From Pseudarthrobacter sp. BIM B-2242 (GTDB lineage Bacteria; Actinomycetota; Actinomycetes; Actinomycetales; Micrococcaceae), in contig NZ_CP061721.1 in assembly GCF_014764445.1 (NCBI RefSeq), positions 186,001-250,000 on the forward strand: a stretch of DNA of 64,000 bases, written 5' to 3'. The notes below the pieces were generated by a model. It was not told the DNA's origin. It was given only the letters and a program-made list of their open reading frames with translations, and ran no database searches. Positions within the stretch are counted from its first letter, which is position 1. Each line of letters starts with the position of its first letter. The position numbers and the translations under genes were made by a program. Below, one piece after another: positions 27,252 through 37,651 of this stretch.

Positions 27252-29708
27252 ATGGTGGCGAACCCGGAGGACGAATTGATGCAGGACGAATTGTTCCAGG
27301 CCAGAATGACGCAGGAAGACCTCGAGCTGGTGGACCGCTGGTGGCGGGCCGCGAACTATCTCTCCGTGGGGCAGATCTATCTTCGGGCCAACCCGCTGCT
27401 GCGCGACCCCCTTGCCGCAGACCACACCAAGTCCCGGCTCCTGGGGCATTGGGGGACCACCCCGGGTTTGAACTTTGTGTACGCCCACCTGAACCGGGTA
27501 ATCCGCCGCGACTCCCAGGACATGCTGTTCGTGGCCGGGCCCGGGCATGGCGGGCCCGCTGTGGTGGCCAACGCCTGGCTTGAGGGGACCTACTCGGAGA
27601 TTTATGGCCAGGTGGGGCCCGATGAAGAAGGGATAGCAGAGCTGTTCCGCCAGTTCTCCTACCCCGGCGGCATTCCCAGCCACGCCGCGCCGGAGACGCC
27701 CGGGTCCATCAGCGAAGGCGGCGAACTGGGGTACGCGCTGGCGCACGCCTACGGGTCGGTGTTCGACAATCCCGGGCTGATCACCGCCGTCGTGATTGGC
27801 GACGGCGAAGCGGAAACCGGGCCGCTGGCGGCAAGTTGGCACTCGCACAACTTCCTGGACCCTGTACACGACGGTGCCGTGCTCCCCATCCTGCACCTGA
27901 ACGGCTACAAGATCGCCAACCCCACCATCCTGGCGCGAATGCCCCAGGAACAGCTGGAGCAGCTGCTGCGCGGCTACGGCCATGAGCCTTACTTCGTCAC
28001 GGTCAAAGATCCCGACGACACAGCGCAGGCGCACCGCGACTTCGCCGCAGCACTCGACGAGTGCGTGGCCGGGATCCGCGCCATCCAGGAGTCCCGCCGC
28101 GCCGGCTCCCGGCCGGATGGGACGAACGACGGCGGTGCTGACGCGGGCACACCGGGCAGCGTTACCGCTGCGCGGTGGCCGATGATCGTGCTGCGCTCGC
28201 CGAAGGGCTGGACCGGGCCGCGGACGGTGGACGGGAAGCAGGTGGAGGGCACCTGGCGCAGCCACCAGGTCCCGCTCTCAGAGGTCCGCACCAACGAGAG
28301 GCACCTGAGGCAGCTGGCGGAGTGGCTGGCCTCGTACCGCCCGGACGAACTGTTCGGCGCCGACGGCCGGCTCAGGGCCGACGTCGCCCTCAACGCGCCT
28401 GCCGGGAACCTCCGGATGAGCGCCACCCCGCACGCCAACGGCGGACTGCTGCGCACACCGCTGAAGCTGCCCGCTTACTCAGCCCACGCCGTCGAGGTTC
28501 ATCAGCCGGGAACTGAACGCATCAGCCCCATGATCACGCTCGGTTCGTGGATGCGTGATGTCATCTCGCTGAACATGGAGACCTTCCGCCTCTTTGGGCC
28601 GGACGAAACCGCGTCCAACCGGCTGCAGGATGTTTACGAGGTCACGGACAAGGTGTGGCAGTACCGGATTGACGACGTCGACGAGCACCTCGCGCGGTCC
28701 GGCAGGGTGCTGGAGGTGCTGAGCGAGCACCTGTGCCAGGGCTGGCTGGAGGGCTACCTGCTGACCGGCCGGCACGGGGTGTTCAGCTGCTACGAGGCCT
28801 TCATCCACATTGTGGATTCGATGTTCAACCAGCACGCCAAATGGCTCAAGGTCCACCGGAAACTGCCGTGGCGGCAGCCGGTGGCATCGTTGAACTACCT
28901 GTTGTCCTCGCACGTCTGGCAGCAGGACCACAACGGGTTCTCACACCAGGACCCGGGCTTTATCGACCATGCGGTGAATAAAAAGGCCGAGGTCATCCGG
29001 GTGTACCTGCCGCCGGACGTGAACACGCTCCTCTCGGTCATGGAGCACTGCCTGGCATCAACGGACTACGTCAACATCGTGGTCAGCGGCAAGCAGCCGT
29101 CACCCACATGGCTGGGGCCGGCCGACGCCGCGAACCACTGCCGGCGGGGGCTGGGAATCTGGGAGTTCGCGGGTTCCGAAGTGCCGGGCGAGGAGCCTGA
29201 CGTGGTGCTCGCATGTGCAGGGGATGTGCCCACGGTGGAGACCGTTGCCGCCGCCGGGCTCCTCAAGGACGGGGCGCCCGGCCTGAAGGTCCGGGTTGTT
29301 AATGTGGTGGACCTGATGAGGCTCCAGGACGCGAGTGAACACCCGCACGGCCTGACGTCGCGGGACTTCGACGGCATCTTTACTCCGGACAAACCCATCA
29401 TTTTCGCCTATCACGGCTATCCGGCGCTGATCCACCGCCTGGCGTACCGGCGCACCAACCAGGAAGGCCTGCACGTCCGCGGCTACAAGGAAGAGGGAAC
29501 CACCACCACACCGTTCGATATGGCCATGCTCAACGGCATCGACCGGTTCCAGCTGGCCATCGACGCGATCGACCGCGTGCCCGGACTCTCAGAGAAGCAC
29601 TCGCTGCTGCGCCAGAACCTCCAGGACCGGCGGATGCAGGCCCGCGAACACACACGCACCGAAGGCGAGGACCCGGAGGACATCCGCAACTGGACGCTAA
29701 AAGCCTGA
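27252..29708 (+). CDS. xfp: Xylulose-5-phosphate/fructose-6-phosphate phosphoketolase
   Basis: Thiamine-diphosphate enzyme cleaving xylulose-5-P (or fructose-6-P) to acetyl phosphate and an aldose phosphate. 818 residues from ATG 27252, with GAGG upstream, which matches the family. Recognisable segments are [17 protein letters not shown], the diphosphate/Mg site [21 protein letters not shown], and a C-terminal domain with [10 protein letters not shown] and [15 protein letters not shown]. It probably provides acetyl phosphate. No ackA or pta gene is in the window. Confidence 0.95.
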   Translation: MVANPEDELMQDELFQARMTQEDLELVDRWWRAANYLSVGQIYLRANPLLRDPLAADHTKSRLLGHWGTTPGLNFVYAHLNRVIRRDSQDMLFVAGPGHGGPAVVANAWLEGTYSEIYGQVGPDEEGIAELFRQFSYPGGIPSHAAPETPGSISEGGELGYALAHAYGSVFDNPGLITAVVIGDGEAETGPLAASWHSHNFLDPVHDGAVLPILHLNGYKIANPTILARMPQEQLEQLLRGYGHEPYFVTVKDPDDTAQAHRDFAAALDECVAGIRAIQESRRAGSRPDGTNDGGADAGTPGSVTAARWPMIVLRSPKGWTGPRTVDGKQVEGTWRSHQVPLSEVRTNERHLRQLAEWLASYRPDELFGADGRLRADVALNAPAGNLRMSATPHANGGLLRTPLKLPAYSAHAVEVHQPGTERISPMITLGSWMRDVISLNMETFRLFGPDETASNRLQDVYEVTDKVWQYRIDDVDEHLARSGRVLEVLSEHLCQGWLEGYLLTGRHGVFSCYEAFIHIVDSMFNQHAKWLKVHRKLPWRQPVASLNYLLSSHVWQQDHNGFSHQDPGFIDHAVNKKAEVIRVYLPPDVNTLLSVMEHCLASTDYVNIVVSGKQPSPTWLGPADAANHCRRGLGIWEFAGSEVPGEEPDVVLACAGDVPTVETVAAAGLLKDGAPGLKVRVVNVVDLMRLQDASEHPHGLTSRDFDGIFTPDKPIIFAYHGYPALIHRLAYRRTNQEGLHVRGYKEEGTTTTPFDMAMLNGIDRFQLAIDAIDRVPGLSEKHSLLRQNLQDRRMQAREHTRTEGEDPEDIRNWTLKA

Positions 29709-29723
29709 GCCGGAGGTGAATCC

Positions 29724-30479
29724 CTAGGAACCGCCAAGGCTGGCGAGCCCGCCGGATGGCACGTGAATCCATCCTTCGGTCAGAGCTGCGGCGGCATGAG
29801 TCTCCGGGGCGCGCAGGGTCTGGCCGATCGCGGCAGCCCGGGCGGTCAACGACGCAATCACCGCGTCAAAGAGGTCGTCGGATGCGGCCAGCCGGTCCTC
29901 ATGGCCGGCAAGGTCCAGCCAAGGTGCCGCCGCTTTCAGGTGCTCCAGGATCACGCCAAGCCGCTCCGCCTCGGGGGCGCCCCGGCCCTTATAGCCGCGG
30001 GCCAGGATGCCCCAAAGTTTGAGGGACGCGGCAGGATAGACCTCCGCCAGACGGCCGGACCCGTCCCTTGCCTGCGGCCCGTACTCTGCCGCGATCCTGG
30101 CCTGGATCACGGCACACCTCATGGCCGGGTGGGCGAGCCGGTCGGCGGAGACGCTGAGGGGAATCAGCCCGGTGTGCCCCGTGACGAAGCGGTCCGTGTC
30201 CCGGTAAGCCAGCAGGCGGCGTCCCTCGATCCCGTCGTGGTCCAGGACCGGACCAGCATCAAGGTTCAGGTGCCCGGCGAGGAACGGCAGGAACGCGTCC
30301 GGCCAGCCGACCGGGCAGTCGATTCCCGTCATCGAACTGCTGCCGAAGAGCTCTACGATTTCCCGGTCATGCACATCCAGGGCGAGGTGCTCGAGGCGTG
30401 CGGTGCCGGCGTCCCAGGCCAGGACAGCGGCGGCCGTCTTTTTGGTCGCCGCCGCAAGATCGACGCCCAGGGTCCTCAT
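29724..30479 (-). CDS. DUF429 predicted RNase H-like nuclease
   Basis: 251 residues. The start at 30479 (MRTLGVDLAAATKKTA) overlaps the carboxylesterase stop in an ATGA, showing translational coupling; the longer upstream frame is antisense-like. The N-terminal GVDLA with an acidic residue, MTGIDCPVGWPDAF with its Asp, and EVYPAASLKLWG match DUF429, a predicted RNase H-fold family with unknown substrates. Convergent with phosphoketolase, 15 bp apart. Confidence 0.85.
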   Translation of the reverse strand: MRTLGVDLAAATKKTAAAVLAWDAGTARLEHLALDVHDREIVELFGSSSMTGIDCPVGWPDAFLPFLAGHLNLDAGPVLDHDGIEGRRLLAYRDTDRFVTGHTGLIPLSVSADRLAHPAMRCAVIQARIAAEYGPQARDGSGRLAEVYPAASLKLWGILARGYKGRGAPEAERLGVILEHLKAAAPWLDLAGHEDRLAASDDLFDAVIASLTARAAAIGQTLRAPETHAAAALTEGWIHVPSGGLASLGGS

Positions 30480-31804
30480 GCAGCCGCGCGGTACTGGAGT
30501 GCCCCCGGGATGCCGCCCGTCCCGCCGAGGCTCTCGCCACGGGCGAAGGAAGCCCACAGCCTGCGCACTTCCCGGCCAACGGCGTCGATCTCTTCCCAGG
30601 ATGCGCCTGCCAGGAGCCCTGCACCAGCCCAGGTTTGCCGGTTGCCGAACAGCAGCGGGAGGTCGACCGTATGGGCGGCACGGTAGAAGTTCCCGGGCGC
30701 ACCCCAGGACAGCACATAGCTGTGGGCTCTGCCTCCGGCCCGGGCGTGGCGGCGGGCAAACTTCCGCGCAGCCCTCCCATACACCGCGTTCGTCACGGCC
30801 CAGTTGATGGCCCTGACCGCGGCGGGGCCTGCCAACGGAACCCTGCCCAGCCGGCTGAGGACGCCATTTCGAGGCATAAACAGCCGGGCTTCGTCGGACG
30901 TGTGCCCGATCAGGACCTCGATGTCCGGTGCCGTCGCGTTCCAGGCGTCCTCGATTGCGGCTTCCGGGGGCAGCGGGGCATGTCCGTATTGGGTGCCGAA
31001 CGGCATGGCCGCAATCAGCCCGTACTTCCGGGCTACCTGCGAGACGTGGTTTTCAACAGCCACAACGTCCATGGCAGGGGTGTCCTCGGTGACCGCTTCC
31101 GCGGCAATGCCCATGGCGCGGCTCATCTTGTGCCGGCCGCGCGTAATGCCAAGGGGAGCGCTCTGGATGATGGCCCGCTGGAACAGGGACGGCGCTTCGG
31201 GTGTCGCCATGAGGTGGGCCACGGAATCGCCGCCTGCCGACTGGCCGAACGCGGTGACACGTCCCGGGTCGCCGCCGAAGGCTGCGATGTTGCGCTTCAC
31301 CCAGCGGAAGGCTTCCAGCTGGTCCAGCAGGCCGAGGTTCGCCGGCCGGCCGGTCCCGGTGGCCAGGTAGCCGAACAGACCGAGCCGATAAGTCACGGAG
31401 ACCACGATGACCCGGTTTTCGCGGACCAACGCGGAGGCATCGAAGATCGCCAGGTCCCCGGAACCGGAGGTGTAGGAACCGCCGTGCAGCCACACCATGA
31501 CAGGGACCCGCTCGTCGTCGGCAAGCCCGGACGGGATGGTGATGGACAGGCGCTGGCAGTCTTCACTGCCGGGAAGTTCGCCGTAGCGGGTGCCCAGGAC
31601 GTCGTCGAGGAAGGGGACGGGTCCCTGGGGGCAGGCGGGCGCGAGGCTGGTCGCAGCGAAGGGTGCGGTCCAGCCAGGCGCAGCTACAGGAGGTTGGAAC
31701 CGGCCCGCGGTGGCGTAGGGAATGCCGGTGGCGCGCAGCACCCCACCATCCCGCCAACCGGTGACAGGCCCGCACGGAGGATTAAACGAAGGCTCAGAAC
31801 TCAC
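30476..31804 (-). CDS. Type B carboxylesterase
   Basis: 442 residues from GTG 31804 (VSSEPSFNPP). A longer frame to 31927 exists but would translate through the pyrophosphatase terminator hairpin. Motifs: EDCQRLSI, the oxyanion hole HGGSYTSGSGD, nucleophile elbow GQSAGGDS, acid in TSDEARLF and the His of HTVDLPLLFG. There is no signal peptide, so it is cytoplasmic. Ester substrates are unknown. It is coupled to the DUF429 gene. Confidence 0.88.
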   Translation of the reverse strand: MSSEPSFNPPCGPVTGWRDGGVLRATGIPYATAGRFQPPVAAPGWTAPFAATSLAPACPQGPVPFLDDVLGTRYGELPGSEDCQRLSITIPSGLADDERVPVMVWLHGGSYTSGSGDLAIFDASALVRENRVIVVSVTYRLGLFGYLATGTGRPANLGLLDQLEAFRWVKRNIAAFGGDPGRVTAFGQSAGGDSVAHLMATPEAPSLFQRAIIQSAPLGITRGRHKMSRAMGIAAEAVTEDTPAMDVVAVENHVSQVARKYGLIAAMPFGTQYGHAPLPPEAAIEDAWNATAPDIEVLIGHTSDEARLFMPRNGVLSRLGRVPLAGPAAVRAINWAVTNAVYGRAARKFARRHARAGGRAHSYVLSWGAPGNFYRAAHTVDLPLLFGNRQTWAGAGLLAGASWEEIDAVGREVRRLWASFARGESLGGTGGIPGALQYRAAA

Positions 31805-31901
31805 AGCCCAACGATTCCACAGATTGCTGAGAGTTTTTGTCCACTTACTGCGGCTCTGCCGCCGCCTAAGCGACGTTATCCGGACAAAAACGCGGGAACC
31901 A

Positions 31902-31945
31902 ACGACGGCGGGTGCCGGCTCTCGCAAGCCGGCACCCGCCGTCGT
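31902..31945. terminator. Strong terminator downstream of pyrophosphatase gene
   Basis: Perfect 19-bp stem (ACGACGGCGGGTGCCGGCT and complement) with the six-base loop CTCGCA, 58 bp beyond the ppa stop codon on the minus strand. It separates ppa from the carboxylesterase-DUF429 pair. Confidence 0.85.
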
Positions 31946-32002
31946 AGTTAATGTGCGCCCACACGGCCAGGATTTCCCTGACCGGGCGAAGCGCGGTGGG
32001 GA

Positions 32003-32491
32003 CTAGTGCGCTGCCGGAACGTAGCGCTTGATGGAGGCTTCCAGCTCGGCCTCGGCGGCGGCGCGGTCGCCCCAGCCCTCGGCCTTGACCCACTTGCCCG
32101 GCTCCAGGTCCTTGTAACGGGTGAAGAAGTGCTCGATTTCCTTGATCAGGAATTCGCTGACGTCGCTGACTTCCTGGATGTGGTCAAAACGGGCGTCAAC
32201 AGGGACGCACAGGACCTTGGCGTCGCCGCCGCCGTCGTCGGTCATGTTGAAAACGCCGATGGGGCGGGACTCAACGATGACGCCCGGGTGCAGATCGAAG
32301 TCCTGCAGGAGCACCAGTGCGTCCAGCGGGTCGCCGTCTTCGCCCAGCGTGTTCTCGAAGAATCCGTAGTGCGTGGGGTACTGCATGGAGGTGAAGAGGA
32401 CGCGGTCCAGGCGGACGCGGCCGGTCTCGTGGTCAACTTCGTACTTGACGCGTGATCCCTTGGGGATCTCGATGGTCACGTCATGCTTCAT
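32003..32491 (-). CDS. ppa: Inorganic pyrophosphatase, family I
   Basis: Hydrolyses pyrophosphate to two phosphates, pulling biosynthetic reactions forward. 162 residues from ATG 32491 with a GAGGAG site. [37 protein letters not shown] (the metal-binding D-x2-D-x4-D region) and [10 protein letters not shown] are all conserved. Divergent from dacB. Confidence 0.97.
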   Translation of the reverse strand: MKHDVTIEIPKGSRVKYEVDHETGRVRLDRVLFTSMQYPTHYGFFENTLGEDGDPLDALVLLQDFDLHPGVIVESRPIGVFNMTDDGGGDAKVLCVPVDARFDHIQEVSDVSEFLIKEIEHFFTRYKDLEPGKWVKAEGWGDRAAAEAELEASIKRYVPAAH

Positions 32492-32644
32492 GGAATGCTC
32501 CTCGGCAATTGCAGGGGGTTCGCGGCACAGGAGACGAACCACAAAAGGAGTGTCGGTGCCGCCGACTACTATTGAGGATATAGCGAGAGGCCCAGGTTTC
32601 AGGAACTTGCGGGGAAATTTCAGGACTTGAGGACCAGCAGCAGC

Positions 32645-34207
32645 ATGAAGGAAACATCGCGCCCCGGCGGTTCCAAAGCGGGGTTCAAGGACGCATTTCT
32701 CTCTGTCATAAGGCGCGCCCCGGTGGTAACGCGCGCCGGCGGCAGGGCGCGGAAGTTGTTGCCTCAGGCTTTCCTTATTGCCCTGATGCTTGCGCTCGCC
32801 TTCCCTGCAGCGCTGGTGGTTGCCCCGGGATTCATCAACCCTGAGCCGCCCGCCGCGCCCGTAAATCCAGCCTGGCAGCTGCCGCCGGCCACACTGTCCG
32901 CGCGGCAGGGCCTGGCTCCGGTTTCGGTGAACGCTCCGGTGCCGCTGCCCTCCGCAGTCACGGCGCAGCTGGACTCAGTGTTAACGCCCGACGGCGAGGG
33001 CAGCTTCACAGGGCTGGTCCAGGATGCGCTCACCGGCGATGTCCTATTTGACCGGGGCGGGTCGGAGAACCGCGTTCCTGCTTCCAACATGAAACTTTTC
33101 ACTGCAGCGGCCGCCCTGCGGGCGCTCGGCCCCGACCACCGCTTCAGCACCAAGGCCGTGGCCGGGGCTACCGCCAACCAGGTGGTGCTCACCGGCGGCG
33201 GCGATGTCCTTCTCGGTGCCGGCGAATCCGCCCCTGGCCAGGTTATGGGCCACGCCGGACTCGCCACGCTGGCCGCCGCCACCGTGGCGGCAGTCCAGGC
33301 CCGCGGAACAACGGGCGAGCTCACGGTCCTGGTGGACGATTCCCTGTTCAGCGGGCCGGCCCTCAACCCGGCCTGGGCCGACGGTGATGTTGCGGCCGGC
33401 GAAGTTGCTCCGTTGTCTCCGCTCGCCCTGAACTCGGCGCGCTACAACCCGGCCGTCACCACGGGTCCGCGCCCGCAGGACTCGGCCGCCACCGCCGCGG
33501 AGGCGTTCGCCACGCAGCTCAAGGCGGCAGGCGCCGCAGTGGGACTCACGGTAGCGGCCGGCGTCGGGCGTTCTCCTGGTTCCCAACCCCCCGGCGCTGT
33601 CGCCAGTGCACCCGAAACCGCGTCCCCCGGCCCGGGCGCAGTGCTTGCCGAGGTGAAGTCCGCCACGGTTAGGGACCAGGTGGGCCTGATGCTGGAGTCC
33701 TCTGACAACTACCTGGCCGAGGTCCTGGGACGGATGGCCGCTGCGGCATCGGGGGAGCCGGCCAGCAACGACGGTGCCACCGCCGCCGTTCGCGCACAGG
33801 TCGGGGAGCTCGGCATTCCCACCGGATCCATGCGGTTCGCGGACGTGTCCGGGCTGGCAATCGGGAACCAGGTCACCGCCGGCCAGCTCGCCGAGGTGGT
33901 GCGGGCCATCACTGCAGGGACCGATCCGCGACTGCGAACAGCTCTGGACGGCTTCCCGGTGGCAGGGCTGACCGGGACCCTGGACTCCCGTTACGAAGAT
34001 GCCGCCACGGCACGCGGCGCCGGTCTGGTCCGGGCCAAGACCGGCACCCTGAACACGGTGACCGCATTGAGCGGCTACGTGGTGGACGCGGACGGCCGCC
34101 TTCTGGTGTTCTCGTTCATTGGGAACGGCCTGAAGCCAGGTGCCGCCGGGAACCGCGAGGCTGTGGACCGTGCCGCTGCGGCGCTCGCTGCCTGCGGCTG
34201 CCGGTAA
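32645..34207 (+). CDS. dacB: D-alanyl-D-alanine carboxypeptidase, PBP4 (S13)
   Basis: Periplasm-side peptidoglycan-trimming enzyme of about 520 residues. A basic N-terminus and a hydrophobic segment ([17 protein letters not shown]) form a signal/anchor. The S13 active site is complete: SxxK (SNMK) near residue 147, SxN (SDN in SSDNYLAEV) and KTG (RAKTGTLN). The first ATG is at 32645; a TTG at 32627 is an alternative start. It begins the conserved block dacB - Zn protease - tilS - hpt. Confidence 0.93.
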   Translation: MKETSRPGGSKAGFKDAFLSVIRRAPVVTRAGGRARKLLPQAFLIALMLALAFPAALVVAPGFINPEPPAAPVNPAWQLPPATLSARQGLAPVSVNAPVPLPSAVTAQLDSVLTPDGEGSFTGLVQDALTGDVLFDRGGSENRVPASNMKLFTAAAALRALGPDHRFSTKAVAGATANQVVLTGGGDVLLGAGESAPGQVMGHAGLATLAAATVAAVQARGTTGELTVLVDDSLFSGPALNPAWADGDVAAGEVAPLSPLALNSARYNPAVTTGPRPQDSAATAAEAFATQLKAAGAAVGLTVAAGVGRSPGSQPPGAVASAPETASPGPGAVLAEVKSATVRDQVGLMLESSDNYLAEVLGRMAAAASGEPASNDGATAAVRAQVGELGIPTGSMRFADVSGLAIGNQVTAGQLAEVVRAITAGTDPRLRTALDGFPVAGLTGTLDSRYEDAATARGAGLVRAKTGTLNTVTALSGYVVDADGRLLVFSFIGNGLKPGAAGNREAVDRAAAALAACGCR

Positions 34208-34271
34208 GGCGGCAGCTGAGGCGGCCGCAGTTACCCGGCCGCTGCTAGGCCGCCGCCGCGCGATAACTGCG

Positions 34272-34472
34272 TCAGGACATCTGCTGCCGCACGTCGGCCC
34301 GCTCGCCGGAATCGGGCGCAGGGGCCGACACTGATGTTTCGGCACGCCCGGCGGCCACGGCAGGTGTGCCGCTGGTTCCCAGCAATGCGGCCATCACGAC
34401 GGCGGCCACCACCGACTTCCAGTCCCTGCCGGGTCCGAGGGTCAGCGGAGCGATGGGACGGTATGGAATCAT
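34272..34472 (-). CDS. 66-aa secreted or membrane-anchored peptide
   Basis: The ATG at 34472 has a good GAGGAG site. The N-terminus is polar with a basic RDWK, then a hydrophobic stretch (SVVAAVVMAALLG) ending TPAVAAGRA, which looks like a signal peptide with an A-x-A cleavage site. The mature part would be only about 25 polar residues. It sits inverted between dacB and the metalloprotease gene. No family is recognised. Confidence 0.5.
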   Translation of the reverse strand: MIPYRPIAPLTLGPGRDWKSVVAAVVMAALLGTSGTPAVAAGRAETSVSAPAPDSGERADVRQQMS

Positions 34473-34669
34473 GGTGTTCTCCTCGGTAGGCGACAGAGCG
34501 GTGGTCACGCTTCCTGTTCCAATGAGTGTGCAAGCGCCGCTTAGCACTCCGCTTTCGGCATCCTGTGCGCACCCTGTGGACCCGCCTGCGGAACTGCAGC
34601 GGGCTTGCCGGCGTTCGCCGGTCAGCGAACTTAAGGACCATCCGCCGCGGGCTGTGATGTGATGGGGCT

Positions 34670-35803
34670 ATGGAGTCCACTGCACGTGATTCGTCCGCAC
34701 CGGCGTCATCCAGCCCGGCCCAGGCCCTCATCAACTGGGACCTGGCCGCATCCACCGCGGCCCGGCTGGCCTCCGCGGGGCCAACGCTTGGTTCGGCTGA
34801 AATCGGCGAGGCAGTGGACAGCCTTCGCCGCCTGGCTGATGCCTCTGTCCCGCATGTCCACGAGATCACCGGCCTGGAAGCCGCCAGGGATCTCCGGGAC
34901 TCGTCCGTCCTGGTGGTGGACCGGGCAAACTGGGCCAAGGCCAACACGCAGAGCTTTGCGGTAATGCTCAGGCCCGCCATGGAGAAAATGCTGGAAAGCC
35001 GCCGCGGCACGGTCAGCCCGGCAGCGGCCAGCGTCAGCGGCGCCATCACCGGCAGCCAGCTGGGCGCAGTCCTGGCCTTCCTGTCCAGCAAGGTCCTTGG
35101 CCAGTACGATCCCTTCGCCGCCCTGGCCGAAGGCTCCACAGCCCCGGCCGGTGGCAGGCTGCTTCTGGTGGCCCCCAACATTGTGTCGGTGGAGCGGGAA
35201 CTGAATGTCACGCCCGAGGATTTCCGGCTCTGGGTCTGCCTGCACGAGCAGACACACCGCGTCCAGTTTGCCGCCGCACCCTGGCTCCGCCACCACATGC
35301 TTTCCGAAATCGACAACCTCAGCGTTCACCTGCTCGGAAACGTCGATTCCCTGATGGAGCGCGCCTCCGCAGCCGCCCGCTCCCTCAAGGACCGCTCGGC
35401 CACGGGCAATACCCCCGGCCGCGGCGCCATCCTCGACCTGCTGCAGAATCCCGAGGAGAAGGAGTCCCTCTCGCACCTGACGGCCGTGATGAGCCTGCTG
35501 GAGGGCCACGCGAACGTGGTGATGGACGCCGTCGACGCCAGCATTGTCCCCTCAGTCAAAACCATCCGGCAGCGCTTCACCGACCGCGGCAAGGACCGCG
35601 GCGTCATCGAGAAATTCATCCGCAGCCTGCTCGGCCTCGATGCGAAGATGCGCCAGTACTCCGACGGCGCCAAGTTTGTCCGCGCAGTGGTTGACGTCGC
35701 CGGGATGGACGGGTTCAACAGGGTCTGGGAATCCGCTGACAACCTCCCCACCGAGCCCGAGATCCACGAGCCCAAACTCTGGGTTGACCGGATGGGTTTG
35801 TAG
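34670..35803 (+). CDS. Zinc-dependent metalloprotease (DUF2342 type)
   Basis: 377 residues. The catalytic zinc motif HEQTH lies in WVCLHEQTHRVQF, with a downstream Glu in EGHANVVMDAV as probable third ligand; both are hallmarks of the actinobacterial family once annotated as F420 biosynthesis-associated. There is no signal peptide. The stop codon is immediately followed by the tilS GTG, and the dacB - protease - tilS - hpt order is conserved in actinobacteria. Its substrate is unknown. Confidence 0.88.
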   Translation: MESTARDSSAPASSSPAQALINWDLAASTAARLASAGPTLGSAEIGEAVDSLRRLADASVPHVHEITGLEAARDLRDSSVLVVDRANWAKANTQSFAVMLRPAMEKMLESRRGTVSPAAASVSGAITGSQLGAVLAFLSSKVLGQYDPFAALAEGSTAPAGGRLLLVAPNIVSVERELNVTPEDFRLWVCLHEQTHRVQFAAAPWLRHHMLSEIDNLSVHLLGNVDSLMERASAAARSLKDRSATGNTPGRGAILDLLQNPEEKESLSHLTAVMSLLEGHANVVMDAVDASIVPSVKTIRQRFTDRGKDRGVIEKFIRSLLGLDAKMRQYSDGAKFVRAVVDVAGMDGFNRVWESADNLPTEPEIHEPKLWVDRMGL

Positions 35804-36976
35804 GTGCCGGATTCCCCCCGCCTGAACGACGTGTCGCAGGCGCCGCACGCGAGCGGCCGACGGCGGCCCGGCAGGCTGGCGCCGGTCGTTGGCAAAGCGC
35901 GAAAAATGCTCCAGAACGCCCTGGCGGAGGCCGGCTATCCGGCGCACGTCCTGGTGGCCTGCAGCGGCGGCCCGGATTCACTGGCACTTGCGGCCGTGGC
36001 AGCCTATTTCGCCCGCCGCGGCCACGTTGACGGACACCCGCTGACGGTAGGCGCCGTGGTAGTGGACCACCAGCTGCAGGAGGGGTCCGCCAAGGTAGCC
36101 GCCGCCGCCGCCCAGGCCTTGAAGGAGCTGGGGCTCACCCTGGTGGAGGTCCGGACCGTGGACGTCGCCGGCACGGGCATGGGTCCTGAAGCCGCCGCCC
36201 GGGATGCCCGCCACGCAGCACTGGAAACAGCCGCACGCGAACAGGGCGCCGCCGCCATCCTGCTGGGCCACACGCTGGACGACCAGGCAGAACAGGTCCT
36301 CCTCGGCCTGGCCCGCGGCTCCGGGACACGCTCGCTGGCCGGCATGCGGCCCTCCCGCGGCCTGCTTATGCGGCCTTTCCTGGGGCTGCGCCGCGAGGAC
36401 ACCCTGGAGATCTGCCACGTCGAGGAGCTGGAGCCCTGGCACGATCCCAGCAATGCAGATCCGGCTTTTGCCCGGTCGCGGACCCGGGTGGAAGTGCTCC
36501 CGCTCCTGGAGGAAAAACTTGGACCGGGCGTGGCTGAATCCCTCGCCCGGACGGCGTCGATCCTGCAGCTGGATGCCGACTACCTGGAGGACGTGGCAGA
36601 ACGCACATACGCCGGTTTGGCGCAGCGGTCCGGCCCGGAAATCAGCCTTCCCGAGGATGCCCTCGGCGAACTCTCCCCGGCCATCAGGTTCCGTGTCATC
36701 GCCAAGGCAGCGGCCGACGTCGGGGGTCAACAACCCAGCTACCAGCGCCTTTTGGCGGCGGAAGCGCTGCTGCGGCGGCAGGGTTCCGCCGGTCCCGTGG
36801 AGCTCCCGGGCGGAGTGAGCGTGTACCGGCTGTCGCTGGCACAGCTGGGCGCCGGACAGGGGCGCAAGGCCGGGCGCAAGGCTGCAGGGGCGCAGGAGCA
36901 AGGCATTCCCGTTCCCCGCGAAGCGGCCCGCTGTGGGAAGCTAGTATTCCGGCCTCAAAAGCCGCCCCAAGAATAG
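35804..36976 (+). CDS. tilS: tRNA(Ile)-lysidine synthase
   Basis: Modifies C34 of the CAU-anticodon tRNA-Ile to lysidine using ATP and lysine. 390 residues from GTG 35804, directly abutting the preceding stop. The PP-loop SGGPDS is at 54-59 within VACSGGPDSLALA, and LGHTLDDQAEQVLLGLARGSG is the family's second motif. A C-terminal region is present but ends in a basic tail. Confidence 0.95.
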   Translation: MPDSPRLNDVSQAPHASGRRRPGRLAPVVGKARKMLQNALAEAGYPAHVLVACSGGPDSLALAAVAAYFARRGHVDGHPLTVGAVVVDHQLQEGSAKVAAAAAQALKELGLTLVEVRTVDVAGTGMGPEAAARDARHAALETAAREQGAAAILLGHTLDDQAEQVLLGLARGSGTRSLAGMRPSRGLLMRPFLGLRREDTLEICHVEELEPWHDPSNADPAFARSRTRVEVLPLLEEKLGPGVAESLARTASILQLDADYLEDVAERTYAGLAQRSGPEISLPEDALGELSPAIRFRVIAKAAADVGGQQPSYQRLLAAEALLRRQGSAGPVELPGGVSVYRLSLAQLGAGQGRKAGRKAAGAQEQGIPVPREAARCGKLVFRPQKPPQE

Positions 36977-37006
36977 TCGCACCCCGCATCTACACAGGAG
37001 CCATTG

Positions 37007-37558
37007 GTGGATTCAAACGACGTCCAGGCAGACCTCAAGCACGTTCTCTACACCAAGGAACAGATCGAGCAGCGGATCACCGAGCTCGCTGCCCAGATCG
37101 ACAAGGACTACGAAGGCCGTGAAATCCTGCTCGTCGGCGTCCTCAAGGGTGCCGTGATGGTCATGGCCGACCTCGCCCGTGCGCTCCACAGCCACGTCTC
37201 GATGGACTGGATGGCAGTGTCCTCCTACGGCTCCGGCACGCAGTCTTCCGGGGTGGTCCGCATCCTCAAGGACCTCGACACGGACCTGATGGGCAAGGAC
37301 GTCCTGATTGTCGAGGACATCATTGACTCCGGCCTGACCCTGTCCTGGCTCAAGACCAACCTGGAATCCCGCGGCACCGCGTCCGTGGAGATCTGCACTG
37401 CGTTCCGCAAGCCCACGGCCGCCAAGGTGGAGATCGACGTCAAGTACGTCGGCTACGACATCCCCAACGAGTTCGTGGTGGGCTACGGCCTGGACTATGC
37501 CGAGAAGTACCGCAACCTGGACTTCGTGGGCACCCTCGCCCCGCACGTCTACGAGTAA
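37007..37558 (+). CDS. hpt: Hypoxanthine phosphoribosyltransferase
   Basis: Purine salvage: converts hypoxanthine or guanine plus PRPP to IMP or GMP. 183 residues. GTG 37007 is favoured because the AGGAG ends 6 bases before it; TTG 37004 is the alternative. Motifs: VLKGAVMVMADL, SSYGSGTQSSG (flexible loop) and the PRPP motif VLIVEDIIDSGLTL. Normal length. It is followed by a hairpin. Confidence 0.96.
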   Translation: MDSNDVQADLKHVLYTKEQIEQRITELAAQIDKDYEGREILLVGVLKGAVMVMADLARALHSHVSMDWMAVSSYGSGTQSSGVVRILKDLDTDLMGKDVLIVEDIIDSGLTLSWLKTNLESRGTASVEICTAFRKPTAAKVEIDVKYVGYDIPNEFVVGYGLDYAEKYRNLDFVGTLAPHVYE

Positions 37559-37572
37559 CCTTCCTCCCGCCG

Positions 37573-37624
37573 GGATGGCATCTCACGGCCGTCCCGGGAC
37601 CGGGCATCCCGTGAAGTGCCATCC
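37573..37624 (+). terminator. hpt terminator
   Basis: GGATGGCATCTCACGG pairs with CCGTGAAGTGCCATCC (two mismatches); the loop itself contains the short palindrome CCCGGG. It separates hpt from the LacI regulator. Confidence 0.6.
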
Positions 37625-37651
37625 TGCGGCATTTAAGCGGACCGGGGACGG

